A DNA stretch of 64,000 nt from Nostocoides sp. (GTDB lineage: Bacteria > Actinomycetota > Actinomycetes > Actinomycetales > Dermatophilaceae), in NCBI GenBank assembly GCA_016702415.1, contig JADJEA010000001.1, positions 1-64,000 on the forward strand, in the 5' to 3' direction. The notes beneath the pieces are model-generated. The model was not told where the DNA came from. It made no database searches and saw nothing but the letters and a program-made list of their open reading frames with translations. Shown piece by piece: positions 1 through 8,649 of the stretch (the stretch's first letter is position 1; each line of letters begins with the position of its first letter). A program made the position numbers and the translations under genes.

Positions 1-250
1 ACCGGCCAATACCTCTGAGTCCGCGCTCACGGCTTGCCGGTCACCGCGTGCAGGTCGAGTTCTTGGCGTAACCGGCACCATGACGGGAGGGCCTTCTCGG
101 TCGCCGCCGCTAACGTCGTGTGTCAGAGGCACCCAGGGGAGGAGGCTGAGATGACGTTGCGTGGCACGTCCACACCCTCGGAGTTGTGGCGAGGCTCGAC
201 CAGAGCCAGGTCCCCGAGACTATCCAGCGAGCTGTCAGTGACTTTTCCGA
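1..250. other. Unassigned left edge, no supported gene
   Basis: This stretch precedes the first terminal repeat of the IS21-type element. Open frames exist but have arginine-rich, shadow-like composition and run into the IS end. I see no conserved motif, promoter or RNA gene. Confidence 0.4.
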
Positions 251-253
251 GAG

Positions 254-356
254 CTGCCCGACTGTCGGCGGCCACGAGAAACTGCCCGGAGACGGCCACG
301 AAGCTGCCCGCTGGCGGACATGAGAACTGCCCGCTGACGGTCATGGGATCTGCCCG
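254..356 (+). repeat. Left-end iterated repeats of IS21-type element
   Basis: The core CTGCCCG occurs at 254, 282, 304, 327 and 350. Spacing is 22-23 bp apart from one 28-bp step. The inner units also share sequence between the cores, with CATGAGAA-type extensions. The inverted counterpart lies at 2798-2873. Multiple repeats inside each end are typical of IS21-family elements, where they bind the IstA transposase. Confidence 0.85.
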
Positions 357-361
357 ACACG

Positions 362-1977
362 ATGTCGTCTGCCTCGCCGCGTTCCGTGGTTGAGGCCCCT
401 TCCTCGGGTGCGATGAGCGGTGCTGAAGCGCCCTATCGCTCCCGAGGAAGGGATGAGTTGAAGTCTGCCGAGGAGATCATGGAAATCCTGAATGCCTACG
501 ACCTGACCGGGTCGTTGCGTGACGCCGGCGAGCTGGTCGGGTGCTCGCATCACACGGTGAAGCGCTACGTCGACCGCCTGGGCCGGCGGCGGTGCGCGAC
601 CAGGCCGCGCCCCGGCCGCAGCTGATCGACGACTACCTGGACAAGGTCGAGGAGTGGGTCGAGCGGTCGAAGGGGAAGGTCCGCGCCGACAGGGTCCACC
701 AGAAGCTGGTATGGCTGGGCTACACCGGCTCGGAACGCACCACCCGCCGGGCGGTCGCGAAGGTCAAGGTCTCCTACCGGGCGGGGCACGGCGGGTGCAC
801 CGGCCGTGGGTGACCGAACCGGGCATGTGGCTGCAGTACGACTACGGCGACGGCCCGCTCGTCGACGGCGTGAAGACGGTCCTGTTCGTGGCGTGGCTGG
901 CCTGGTCACGCTTCCGGGTGGTGCTCGCGATGCGTGACAAGACGATGCCCTCGGTGTTCGCCGCCCTGGACGTGACGTTCCGGCGACTCGGTGGCGTGCC
1001 CACCTATGTGTTGACCGACAACGAGAAGACCGTCACGGTCGAGCACATCGCCGGGATCCCGGTCCGGAACCCGCAGCTGGTCGCCTTCGCCGGCATTACC
1101 GGTCACGGTCCACACCTGCGTCCCGGCCGATCCGGCGTCCAAGGGCGGCACCGAGTCGTCGGTGAAGATCAGCAAGGCCGACCTGGTCCCCAAGGACACC
1201 AACCTGCGCGAGGGGTACGCCTCGTTCGCCGAGCTCGAGGTGGCGTGCGTGGAGTTCTGCGAGAAGGTCAACACCCGAGCGCACCGGGTCACCAGGCGGC
1301 CCCGGTCGAGATGCTGGCCGAGGAACGGCCCGGCTGCACCCGGTCCCGGCGGCGCCGCACACGGTCGCGTTCGGGGCGACCCGGGTGGTGCCGGCCAACA
1401 CCCCGATGGTGACCTTCGAGGCCGGCCAGTACTCGGTCCCGCACACCCTGCTGGGGGAGACGGTGTGGGTCCGGGTCCACGGCCTCGGCGCCGACGAGCA
1501 GGTCATCATCGTCCACGTCGGCGACCACGGCCCGGTCGAGGTCGCCCGCCACGCCCGCGCGACCCCCGGGACGCCGAAGATCGACGACACCCACTTCCCG
1601 CCCCAGCCCGAGGGGGCGCTGGAACGGCGGCCCCGGGCCAGGACCGCCGCCGAAGCCGAGTTCCTCGACCTGGGCGAGGGCGCCAGGCTGTGGCTGGTCG
1701 AGGCCGCCGCCGCAGGCACCAGTCGGATGCGGGTCAAGATGACCGAGGCACTGGCGTTGGCCAAGCTGTTCGACCCCGTCGACGTCGACTGGGCGCTGGG
1801 CCACGCCGCGGTCCACGCCCGGTTCGCGCACGGCGACCTCGCCTCGATCCTGGACCACCACCCCAGCCGCGAACGGCCGGTGAGCACCGGGCCAGCGAGG
1901 ACCCCTCGCTGACCCAGGGCACCAGCGGCTGGGCACGCTCGGGCACGCCACCACCCCGAGCGACAGCGGCGAGGTGA
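362..1977 (+). pseudogene. istA: IS21-family transposase IstA, multiply frameshifted
   Basis: Pieces of one IS21-type DDE transposase follow each other in alternating frames. First comes an N-terminal helix-turn-helix segment (EIMEILNAYDLTGSLRDAGE, about 475-530). Next is a linker with YLDKVEEWVERSKGKVRADR, then the catalytic-core start MWLQYDYGDGP (about 825) with YVLTDNEKTV (about 1010). A C-terminal beta-rich part follows, with FEAGQYSVPH and LDHHPS. At least six frame changes are needed, near 580, 795, 1098, 1290, 1340 and 1885. The last frame stops at 1977, overlapping the istB GTG by 4 nt, the normal istA-istB arrangement. As read it cannot give a functional transposase, unless some shifts are sequencing errors. 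The family call is firm. Confidence 0.85.
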
Positions 1978-2918
1978 CCGAGCCGCCGACCACCCCGATC
2001 AGCACCGCGCCGCCGCTGCCGGCCGACCTGGAGGAGCTGCTGCGCCGGTTGCGGCTGCCCCACATCCGCGCCACGCGCCCCGAGGTCATCGCGACCGCCC
2101 AGGCCCAACGCTGGGAACCCGCCGAAGTCCTCAAGGCCCTGTTCGCCGAGGAGGCCGCCGGGCGTGAACGCTCCGCACTGGCCACCCGCCGCGCCGCGGC
2201 CGGGTTCCCCACCGGCAAGACCTTCGACGCGTGGACCCCCGAGGCGTCCTCGATCCCGGCCCCGACCCAACAAGCGCTGCGCACCCTGGAATGGGTCCAC
2301 CGCCGGGAGAACCTCGTGGTGTGCGGCCCGTCCGGGACCGGCAAGACGTTCCTGCTCGAGGCCCTGGGCCAGCACGCCGTCGAGCAAGGCCTCAAAGTGG
2401 CCTGGTTCACCCTCGAAGACCTCGGCGTCCTCCTGCGCCGGCACCGCGCCGACGACACCGTCACCAAAGCCATCGCCCGCGTCCTGCGGGCCGACCTCGT
2501 CATCGTCGACGACATCGGGCTCCTCCCGGTGGCCGCCGACGCCGCCGAGGGGCTGTACCGCCTCGTCGACGCCGCGTACGAGAAACGCTCCATCGCGATC
2601 AGCTCCAACCTGCACCCGGCCGCGTTCGACGAGCTGATGCCCAAGACCCTGGCCACCGCGACCGTGGACCGGCTCCTGCACCACGCCCACGTCTGCCAGA
2701 CCACCGGTGAGAGCGTGCGCCTATCCCAAGCCCTGGCCGGTCAAGGGGTGAGCCCCTTTGAACTGACCACCCCGGTCGGTGGCGGCCACAGCCCCCTTGG
2801 GCAGATCCCATGGCCACCACCGGGCAGTTCTCGTGACCGTCAGCGGGCAGGTTTCATGTCCGCCACTGGGCAGTTCCTACTGGCCCTTGACACCCGACCG
2901 TCATCAGCGCTGAGGTGA
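1974..2918 (+). CDS. istB: IS21-family helper ATPase IstB
   Basis: AAA+ ATP-binding helper protein of IS21 transposition; in this family it assists IstA in target selection and strand transfer. The Walker A motif GPSGTGKT lies near residue 120, a Walker B-like LVIVDDIGLLP near 180, and the sensor-like AISSNLHP near 210. The GTG start at 1974 overlaps the end of istA (GTGA), as usual for the family. The frame is 314 codons, longer than the usual 250-265. After the expected end near SQALAGQGV it runs on through the right-end repeats, so the native stop is probably lost. The ATPase is intact but its transposase partner is broken, so the element is probably not autonomous. Confidence 0.9.
   Translation: MTEPPTTPISTAPPLPADLEELLRRLRLPHIRATRPEVIATAQAQRWEPAEVLKALFAEEAAGRERSALATRRAAAGFPTGKTFDAWTPEASSIPAPTQQALRTLEWVHRRENLVVCGPSGTGKTFLLEALGQHAVEQGLKVAWFTLEDLGVLLRRHRADDTVTKAIARVLRADLVIVDDIGLLPVAADAAEGLYRLVDAAYEKRSIAISSNLHPAAFDELMPKTLATATVDRLLHHAHVCQTTGESVRLSQALAGQGVSPFELTTPVGGGHSPLGQIPWPPPGSSRDRQRAGFMSATGQFLLALDTRPSSALR
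2798..2873 (-). repeat. Right-end iterated repeats of IS21-type element
   Basis: Inverted cores (C/T)GGGCAG occur at 2798, 2821, 2844 and 2867, exactly 23 bp apart. The reverse complement of this block matches the left-end block at 254-356 closely over about 75 bp, including CATGGGATCTGCCC. It defines the right end of the IS21-type element near 2,880. Confidence 0.85.
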
Positions 2919-3103
2919 ACTCGGTCGAAACCGATTCCGTCGCGTTCGACCTTGGGTTCCGGACCTCGTCCAATGGCGAGGTCGAGGATCTGATCGACCA
3001 ACTACGCGACAACATCAAGCGGGCGATCATCACGGCCGAGGAGTCGGCAACCGTGGTGACACGTGAGACCGAGTTGATGGGTCGCGTCCAGGGGCCGGTG
3101 TAA
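2915..3103 (+). CDS. Small ORF cut off by IS256-type end, doubtful
   Basis: A 62-codon frame with a GTG start, lying between the IS21 right end and the IS256-type left end. Its stop codon is supplied by the IS256 terminal repeat (GGTGTAAATGAG). The interior (EVEDLIDQLRDNIKRAI, EESATVVTRETELMG) is acidic and helical and looks protein-like, so it may be the stump of a gene interrupted by the insertion. I do not recognise a family. It may equally be chance coding. Confidence 0.25.
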   Translation: MNSVETDSVAFDLGFRTSSNGEVEDLIDQLRDNIKRAIITAEESATVVTRETELMGRVQGPV

Positions 3104-3969
3104 ATGAGACGGGCGTAGGTTCAGGTTCGGGACCTCTCATAGTCATCGAGGAAGGGACCCACACCCGTGTCTGCACGAGTATCACCGATGGATCGGATCC
3201 ACGCCAGGATCGATGCCTTGTCCGCTTCGGAACGTGCGCTGCCGGACATCGTGGAGGAGGTCGCCCGGCTCGGGGCGCAGCTGTTGATGCGAGCCGCTCT
3301 GGAGACCGAGGTCACCGAGTTCCTGGGCCGCGACCGCGACCAACGCGCGGCCACGACGGCCCAGGCCCGGCCGGGCTCGCGCAACGGGTTCCAGCCGGTG
3401 ACGGTCACGACCACCGCCGGCCCGGTCACGCTGGAGCGGCCCAAGCTGCGCGGCACCACCGCGGCGTTCGCCTCCCGCCTGTTCGGTAAGCACGTCACGA
3501 TCACCAACGCCCTGGAGTCGTTGGTGATCGCCTCGCTCGTACGGGGCCTGTCCGCGACCTACCCGGCCGCGATGAAGATCCTGCTCACCGACGCCGCAGG
3601 ACTGACCTCCTCCCTGCGCTTCCCCACCGAGCACGACACCCGGACGGCACTCCAACTTCATCGAACGCACCCTTCGGTGAGACCCGCCGCCGCGCCAAAG
3701 TCATCGGCCGCTTCCCCGGCGAGACCTCCTGCATCAGCCTCGTCTGGGCCGTCCTGGACCGGGCCTCAGCCGGCTGGCGCGGCCTGAGCATGACCCCCGC
3801 CGGGCTACGCCACCTGCACGACCTACGCCGGCATGTGCTGGATCCACCCCACCAGCTACCTCCCCTCCCCGCCACCGCACCCGGCCCGGACGACCAGCCC
3901 GACCCTGTCACCGCCACCGGGTAACCTGACCCACGAAGCCGGAACCCACAACCCCCTCATTTACACCGG
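3095..3969 (+). mobile_element. Internally deleted IS256-type element
   Basis: The element is bounded by a perfect 14-bp inverted repeat, CCGGTGTAAATGAG at 3095-3108 and its complement at 3956-3969. It is about 875 bp long, compared with about 1.3 kb for intact members. It contains only the two ends of a mutator-type transposase. I did not find a convincing target-site duplication outside the repeats. Confidence 0.75.
3167..3924 (+). pseudogene. IS256-family transposase remnant, catalytic core deleted
   Basis: The N-terminal part (LGAQLLMRAALETEVTEFLG, then GFQPVTVTTTAGPVTLERP and LESLVIASLVRGLS) is typical of mutator-type IS256 transposases. It then jumps straight to the C-terminal part (TYPAAMKILLTDAAGLT), skipping the region that normally holds the DDE residues. 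Two frame changes near 3640-3675 follow before the familiar tail FIERT/FGETRRRAKVIGRFPG and DRASAGWRGLSMTP, ending at the stop at 3922-3924. It lies inside a 14-bp inverted repeat. It cannot encode an active transposase. Confidence 0.85.
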
Positions 3970-4033
3970 AAACGGACGCCACCGAGTCGTTCAAGCGTCT
4001 CCTGCCCGGACAGTCACCCGTTGCCTCCACGGC

Positions 4034-4060
4034 TTGACACCGCCCCTGGACCAGGGGAGG
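4034..4060 (+). promoter_or_regulatory. Possible MerR-type promoter/operator dyad
   Basis: TTGACA at 4034-4039 is followed by the perfect dyad CCCCTGG-A-CCAGGGG (4043-4057). A dyad placed just after a -35 box is the layout of MerR-family operators. I do not see a good -10 box, and no MerR gene is nearby. The next start codon, ATG 4144 with TAGGAG upstream, is about 85 bp downstream. The call rests on pattern only. Confidence 0.35.
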
Positions 4061-4143
4061 CTGTGGGTGTCCTCTACCCAGAGGGGGTCCCAACCTACTT
4101 CGCCGTAAGGAATTGTTACCCAACGGACTCTAGGAGACAAGCG

Positions 4144-5251
4144 ATGGAGGCGTTGCGTGGGTCCAGGAAAGTCGACGGGTCTCCGCGGTGTCTTCGAACT
4201 CTAGGGGGCTCCCTGCTCCTAGCGGTCACACTGGTAGGCGTTGGTTCTGTCCCTCAAGCGTCCAGCCAATCGGACAAATCGACTCCTCCTTTTGCAGACT
4301 ATCAAGGGGACCCTCCTCAAACGCTCAACCCGTCGACGGACCTGACACACAGCTATCCGACGTCGTTGGCGAATTGGATTCGCTGTCGATGAGCGGAGGG
4401 GGCAGTCTCCTCGCTGCTGCACCAGATGCCGGCGCGGTCATGGGAAGGTTACCGCTTGGAACCATGGCTCAGGCGCCAACAACAACGTTTGGTGCCGAGT
4501 GAAACCTCAATCCCTTTCGTCGTCAGGCTCTTCCGGAAGCGGCACCTTCATGTATGGCCAGGCCGGGAAATCCATTAACGGGTATCCCTATCGGTCAGCT
4601 GGACAGGCCTCAGGACTTTACCAAGCGACCGAAACGCAGGCTGCAGCGAATGGACTCGGCATAACCCCGCAGACCTATACGGCTTATGGACGCAGTGAGT
4701 ACCAGGTCGAACTTGACAATTTTCCATATGGCTCATATGTTAGGTTTTACATTAATCCCATTTTTCGTTCGCAAGGAACGACTATCTCTAGGGTAGCGGT
4801 CACGCCCTATCCCCCCGCGACGTCTGCCGCCGAGGTTGGGTTTAGCATCAGTACGTCAATAGGGCTGGCAGGCGAGCCGTCCTGGCAACGTCTCTATGGT
4901 AGTAGTTTTAGGAACGACTCGGGCACAAGTCGGTATTCACCCGTTTGGTACACGAATGGGCTTCCGCCTGGCACGGCATTCGGACGCCAGATGTCCATTA
5001 GCGGCAACAACATATACTCCTACATCGTGTACATCGTGAAGAGCTTCAGCACTTCACGGGCCGAGCCGATATGGGGTGCCGCCGCCTCCGCGAGGAGTGA
5101 TTTTGGATCGCTTGTTGAAGACGCTCCTTTCGAACTCAGCCCCTATACAAATGGCCTGAAAGTCAATGCGGTTACAATCACGAAGGCTGCTGAGGACTTC
5201 GTGACGATGAACATGACGCTACCAGCGGGTTGGACTGCACTGTGCCCCTAG
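4144..5251 (+). pseudogene. Secreted protein of unknown function, frameshifted
   Basis: ATG 4144 has TAGGAG just upstream and opens a classic signal peptide: positively charged start, hydrophobic core GGSLLLAVTLVGVGSV, and a cleavage-like VPQASSQS. The best coding frame then changes near 4310-4350 (into SDVVGELDSLSMSGGG) and again near 4445 (into WNHGSGANNNVWCRVKP). From there it continues uninterrupted to 5251. The mature part is rich in Ser, Tyr, Gly and Asn (GQAGKSINGYPYRSAGQ, VELDNFPYGSYVRFYINPIF), which suggests a beta-rich extracellular or surface protein. I do not recognise a family. Its G+C is visibly lower than the flanks and it sits between IS remnants, so it is probably transferred cargo. 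If the two shifts are sequencing errors it is an intact gene of about 370 codons. Confidence 0.6.
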
Positions 5252-5260
5252 GGAAATGCC

Positions 5261-5479
5261 TTGTCTCGCGGTAGCAACAAGCCCACCTCAGGAACAATTG
5301 TTGCCCTTCTCATTCTTTCCCCTCTGCTCGTACTGAACATCTGCAGTCTTGTGGCTAGTTCTGGAAGGGCTATTCACGATCTCGATTTCGCCTGGCGTTT
5401 GGCAATTTCGATTGTTCTTTCATTACTTCTCTTGGCTTTGCTTAATTTCTCGGTGCACCGAAATCACAAGCGCAAGTGA
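5261..5479 (+). CDS. Small two-helix membrane protein, unknown
   Basis: A 72-codon frame starting at TTG 5261, nine bases after the stop of the secreted-protein gene, so probably co-transcribed with it. It has two hydrophobic stretches (about residues 12-32, IVALLILSPLLVLNICSLVA, and 46-65, LAISIVLSLLLLALLNF), with a basic C-terminal tail HRNHKRK. It looks like a small membrane protein with both ends likely cytoplasmic. No family recognised. Its base composition is AT-rich like its neighbour. The start codon is uncertain because no strong ribosome-binding site is seen. Confidence 0.5.
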   Translation: MSRGSNKPTSGTIVALLILSPLLVLNICSLVASSGRAIHDLDFAWRLAISIVLSLLLLALLNFSVHRNHKRK

Positions 5480-5553
5480 GCCTAACCATGCGCAATGCCT
5501 TTCTTTAGTGGCATTTTCGCTGAAATATGTTTGCGGTTTCGTGAGATAATGAC

Positions 5554-5709
5554 GTGTGGGGCAAGGAAGCACGCCAGATCAGCGACCCGGAGCTGACCCT
5601 GCCGGAGCGGGCCCGGTTACGGGAGCTGGAACGGGAGAACCGGGAACTGAAAGCCGAAAACGAGTTCCTCGGAAAAGCGACGGCCTTCTTCGCGAAGAAA
5701 CACCCGTGA
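5554..5709 (+). pseudogene. IS3-family OrfA C-terminal fragment
   Basis: A 51-codon in-frame piece ends in ERARLRELERENRELKAENE and FLGKATAFFAKKHP. This is the leucine-zipper and tail region of IS3-family OrfA proteins. The N-terminal helix-turn-helix is missing, and an in-frame TGA lies directly upstream (5542). It is the left-truncated start of the IS3 remnant that continues into the orfB fragment. Confidence 0.75.
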
Positions 5710-5716
5710 CCGCGAA

Positions 5717-6090
5717 ATGCGCGTCCATTCGCAGCGAAGAAGTCAACTATCCGGTCACCTCGAGTGCCGGTGGGCCAAGGTCGCCCGGTCCGGCTACTAC
5801 GCGTGGAAATAGCGCACCCCTCGCCCTCGGCGCAGCGGCCCTGCTGGCGGCACTGGTCGCGAAGTCCTTCGAGGACTCAACTATCCGGTCACCTCGATGT
5901 GCCGGTGGGCCAAGGTCGCCCGGTCCGGCTACTACGCGTGGAAATAGCGCACCCCCGCCCTCGGCGCAGCGGCGGGCCCTGCTGGCGGCACTGGTCGCGA
6001 AGTCCTTCGAGGACTCCGAGGGCACCTACGGCTACCGGCGGGTGCACGCCGACCTGCTCGAGTGGGGCCACCCGTGCCACGTCGAGACGG
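5717..6090 (+). pseudogene. IS3-family OrfB N-terminal fragment with internal duplication
   Basis: The sequence encodes the familiar OrfB opening (CRWAKVARSGYYAW, then LLAALVAKSFEDSEGTYGYR and RVHADLLEWGHPCHVETV), but in shifting frames. An in-frame TAG follows the YYAWK codons in both tandem copies. A direct duplication (5743-6016) repeats the first part. The homology stops near 6090, where the sequence switches to an IS256 transposase tail. The DDE catalytic core is absent, so this is a dead fragment. A long open frame over 5556-6353 is an accidental read-through of these pieces. Confidence 0.75.
5743..6016 (+). repeat. Tandem duplication inside IS3 remnant
   Basis: Two adjacent copies start at 5743 and 5877 (both TCAACTATCCGGTCACCT). 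Both end with GAAGTCCTTCGAGGACTC, and they are 134 and 140 bp long. They differ by a few small indels, so the duplication is not brand new. The copies share the same premature TAG codon. Confidence 0.9.
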
Positions 6091-6302
6091 TGGATCGTGC
6101 CGCCGCAGGCTGGCGGGGCTTGACGATGACCCCGCGGGACTACGCCACCTGCAAGACCTGCGCCGATCCCGGCTCGATCCACCCACCCTTCACCCCGCAG
6201 GCACCTCGACCGCCGACCCGGCCCACGACGTCCCCAGCGCTGTCGGCGCCACCGAATAGCATCACTGCCGAGGCCGCAACCGAAGCCCCATTTACCCCGG
6301 AA
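6085..6302 (+). pseudogene. IS256-type transposase tail, second remnant
   Basis: VDRAAAGWRGLTMTP (about 6090-6135) matches the tail of the IS256 remnant upstream (LDRASAGWRGLSMTP, about 3760-3800), at nucleotide level too. The end CATTTAC-C-CCGGAA...CGGACGCCAC near 6288-6314 resembles the right end of that element and its flank at 3957-3981. Only about 200 bp of the 3' part remains, joined directly to the IS3 fragment. Confidence 0.65.
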
Positions 6303-6328
6303 TCCGGACGCCACCAGTTGGTGCCGGC

Positions 6329-6727
6329 GTGGCCCGTGCGGCAAAGCCAGTGACCACCGCTGGCGAGGAGCGCTTGGTCCGGTGGTGGTGGGCCATCCGC
6401 GGAGGGCTCGGTCATGTCGGCACCGTGCTGATGGCCTTGGGCGCTATCCTCCTAGCCTTCGGGACGACCTTCGGGTGGGTCTTCGCTGGCGGCGTGGTGG
6501 CCTCGATCGTCGGGCTTGTCATCCAAGTCCGGCAGCGCCCGCGCTATCGCCGACTCATCGAGTATGAGCGCTTGGCCGGGGCGCGTGCCCAACAGAGATC
6601 CGGGACGCTAATGGCCATCACCGATGCCGGGCTAAGCACCCTTTTGAGCGCCGCTCACGTAGATGCCACAACATCACGGGCCTCTGTCTATCGCCACAAA
6701 GACGGCAAGTTCTTCCTGATGGCCTAG
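6329..6727 (+). CDS. Membrane protein with start of a GAF-like domain
   Basis: The frame opens with a short cytoplasmic segment (ERLVRWWWAIRGG). Two membrane spans follow, about residues 28-67 (VGTVLMALGAILLAFGTTF and WVFAGGVVASIVGLVIQV), then a helix ending in ITDAGLSTLLSAAHVDATTS. It ends inside what looks like the first strands of a GAF-type sensor domain (RASVYRHKDGKFFLMA). The TAG stop at 6725-6727 overlaps the GTG of the next frame by one base. The next frame continues the same fold, so the two are probably one protein split by a frameshift. The GTG start lies right after an IS256 end, so the native start may have been replaced. No known partner or pathway. Confidence 0.5.
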   Translation: MARAAKPVTTAGEERLVRWWWAIRGGLGHVGTVLMALGAILLAFGTTFGWVFAGGVVASIVGLVIQVRQRPRYRRLIEYERLAGARAQQRSGTLMAITDAGLSTLLSAAHVDATTSRASVYRHKDGKFFLMA

Positions 6728-7140
6728 TGTCCGAGTCTCAGCAGCTTCACGTGGTCGCTCGCACGACATACCCGGACGACGAGGGGCTCATTGCGATGGC
6801 CTGGGAAAAAGGACCGGCCGTGGTCACGGACCTGCCGTCGGACCGTTCGCACTGGAACAGCCACAACATCGACCGGTACGGGATGTCTGAAGCCTCGGTG
6901 ACACACCTCACCATGCAATCTCGAAGCCTCGTTGGTCTCCGGCTCGACGCACCGGGGCCGAGCCGCCCGGTCGGCCTCGTCGTCCTCGAGAGTCTCACGC
7001 CGCGCGGAGCGCACGGCCGGATCGCTGACGAACTCGCCAGCTCTGATACCTACGACCTACTGACCCAGATCATGATCGAAGTCGTGAGATGCCTCGATGA
7101 GGATGACGTGGCGCTGTTCCGCGAGCGTCTCCCGGACTGA
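6727..7140 (+). CDS. Second half of the split GAF-like protein
   Basis: The frame starts at GTG 6727, which overlaps the previous stop (TAGTG). It encodes QQLHVVARTTYPDDEGLIA, AWEKGPAVVTDLPS, SRSLVGLRLDAPG and PVGLVVLESLTP. These are the later strands of a GAF-like domain, ending in a helix rich in acidic residues. Taken with the upstream frame it would be a sensor of about 270 residues: two membrane helices plus one cytoplasmic GAF-like domain. Translational coupling at the TAGTG overlap is the alternative, but the break falls inside the domain, which favours a frameshift or a sequencing error. Confidence 0.5.
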   Translation: MSESQQLHVVARTTYPDDEGLIAMAWEKGPAVVTDLPSDRSHWNSHNIDRYGMSEASVTHLTMQSRSLVGLRLDAPGPSRPVGLVVLESLTPRGAHGRIADELASSDTYDLLTQIMIEVVRCLDEDDVALFRERLPD

Positions 7141-7417
7141 GGAGGACACCAAGGCGCTCCGTCATCTCGGACGACAAGAACTGACGTCACGAACGGCATT
7201 GCGATAGCGGGCCATTCCACCACGTCGTCCGCGGTGGCACTCTCGACTATCGCACCAGGGTGGAGCCGATGACTGGGTGTGGTCACCTTCGCCCAGGGTC
7301 TGACGCACGGATTTGGCCCCACCGTGCGCGTCCGGGGGGCGCCGGATGTTGGCCCCACCCGCCCCCCTCACCCCAGGAGGGCCGGCAGCAACGAACCCGT
7401 GGGGCGGGGGGGGGGTC
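7141..7417. other. Non-coding spacer before IS256 transposase
   Basis: No convincing gene in either direction. It contains a run of nine or more G residues near 7404-7415. It probably includes the left end of the degenerate IS256 element, whose terminal repeat I could not fix by eye. Confidence 0.4.
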
Positions 7418-8649
7418 CTACTCGCCGCCGTCGATGGCGGCGGTGCACCAGTATCCATGGCATCGTTGAGCAGTGCCATGGACTCCTCGAGAGGTAGCGG
7501 CGGTCGCTGGCGATCCATTCGTCGTGCATGTCGATCAGGACCGCTCCGACGAGCCGGATGACGGCGGCGGTGTTGGGGAAGATCCCGACGACCCGGCTGC
7601 GGCGCTTGATCTCTTTGTTGACCCGTTCAAGGGGGTTGGTCGACCAGATCTTGCGCCAGTGCGCCTTCGGGAACGCGGTGAACGCGAGGACCTCGGACTT
7701 GGCCTGGTCCATCAGTGGCCCGACTTTCGGGAAGGACTTGGCGAGTTGGTCGCGGACCTCGTCCCATGCCGTGCTGACAGCGTCGGGGTCGGGTTGGGCG
7801 AAGATCGTGCGGAACACGGCCGCGACCATGTCGGCGTGGCCTTTGGGCACGTGCGCTAGCAGGTTTCGGGCGAAGTGGACTCGGCACCTCTGGTGCGCGG
7901 AGCCCTGAAGGAGCGCCTGAGCGCCGCGACGAGGCCGGAGTGCTGGTCGCTGATCACCAAGCGCACCCCGGTCAGGCCGCGCTGCTTCAGCGAGAGCAGG
8001 AACGCCCGCCAGAACGTCTCCTCCTCGCTGTCGCCGACGTCCAGGCCCAGGACGTGTCGGGTGCCGTCGGCACGATCCCGGTCGCGACGATCACGGCCAT
8101 GGAGACGACGTGGCCGCCCTTGCCCGGCTTGTTCCGCACGTGCAGGTAGGTCGCGTCCAGGTACACGACGGGAAGGTGATGTCGGCCAGGGAACGGGTGC
8201 GGAACGCGCCCACGGTCTCATCGAGCTGTTCACAGATCCGGGAGACCTCGGACTTGAGATCCCGGAATCCGCACCAAGCGCCACGACCAGGTCATCGACG
8301 CTGCGGGTGGACACCCGTGGACGTAGGCCTCCATCACCACCGCGTACAGCGCCTGGTCGATCCGCCGACGGGGTTCAAGGATTGAGGGGAAGAACGAACC
8401 CTTGCGAAGCTTGGGGATCCGCAGCTCGACATCGCCGGCCTTGGTGGTCAGCAGCTTGGGACGTGAACCATTGCGCTCGGTGACACGGTCCTGGGTGCGC
8501 TCGTAGCGTTGCGCGCCGATCACACCCGCAGCCTCGAACTCGACGAGCTCTTGCAGCACGGTACGGACCGACTCGCGGATCATGTCCACGCCATCGCCGG
8601 CGCGGAACGCCTCCAACAGCTCGGACAGGGCAGACTCGGGTAAGGCCAT
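7418..8649 (-). pseudogene. IS256-family (mutator-type) transposase, frameshifted
   Basis: Read from ATG 8647-8649 downwards, the protein begins MALPESALSELLEAFRAGDG and continues with ERNGSRPKLLTTKAGDVELR, LRKGSFFPSILEPRRRIDQA, STRSVDDLVVALGAD and HVLGLDVGDSEEETFWRAFL. It then has LVISDQHSGLVAALRRSF, PKGHADMVAAVFRTIFAQ and STNPLERVNKEIKRRSR. This is an almost full-length mutator-type transposase of the usual length (about 410 codons). The pieces lie in different frames, with shifts near 8310, 8180-8230, 7870 and 7495. The ancestral stop appears to be TAG at 7418-7420. It is unrelated in detail to the IS256 remnant at 3167. If the shifts are read errors it could be active. Confidence 0.85.

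Noticed and set aside
3833..4108. Short frames across the IS256 right end
   Set aside because: Pro/Thr-rich frames running through the transposase tail and terminal repeat; no ribosome-binding site or family.
5556..6353. 265-codon frame through the IS3 remnant
   Set aside because: Reads OrfA and OrfB remnants out of frame and crosses three element junctions; not a gene.
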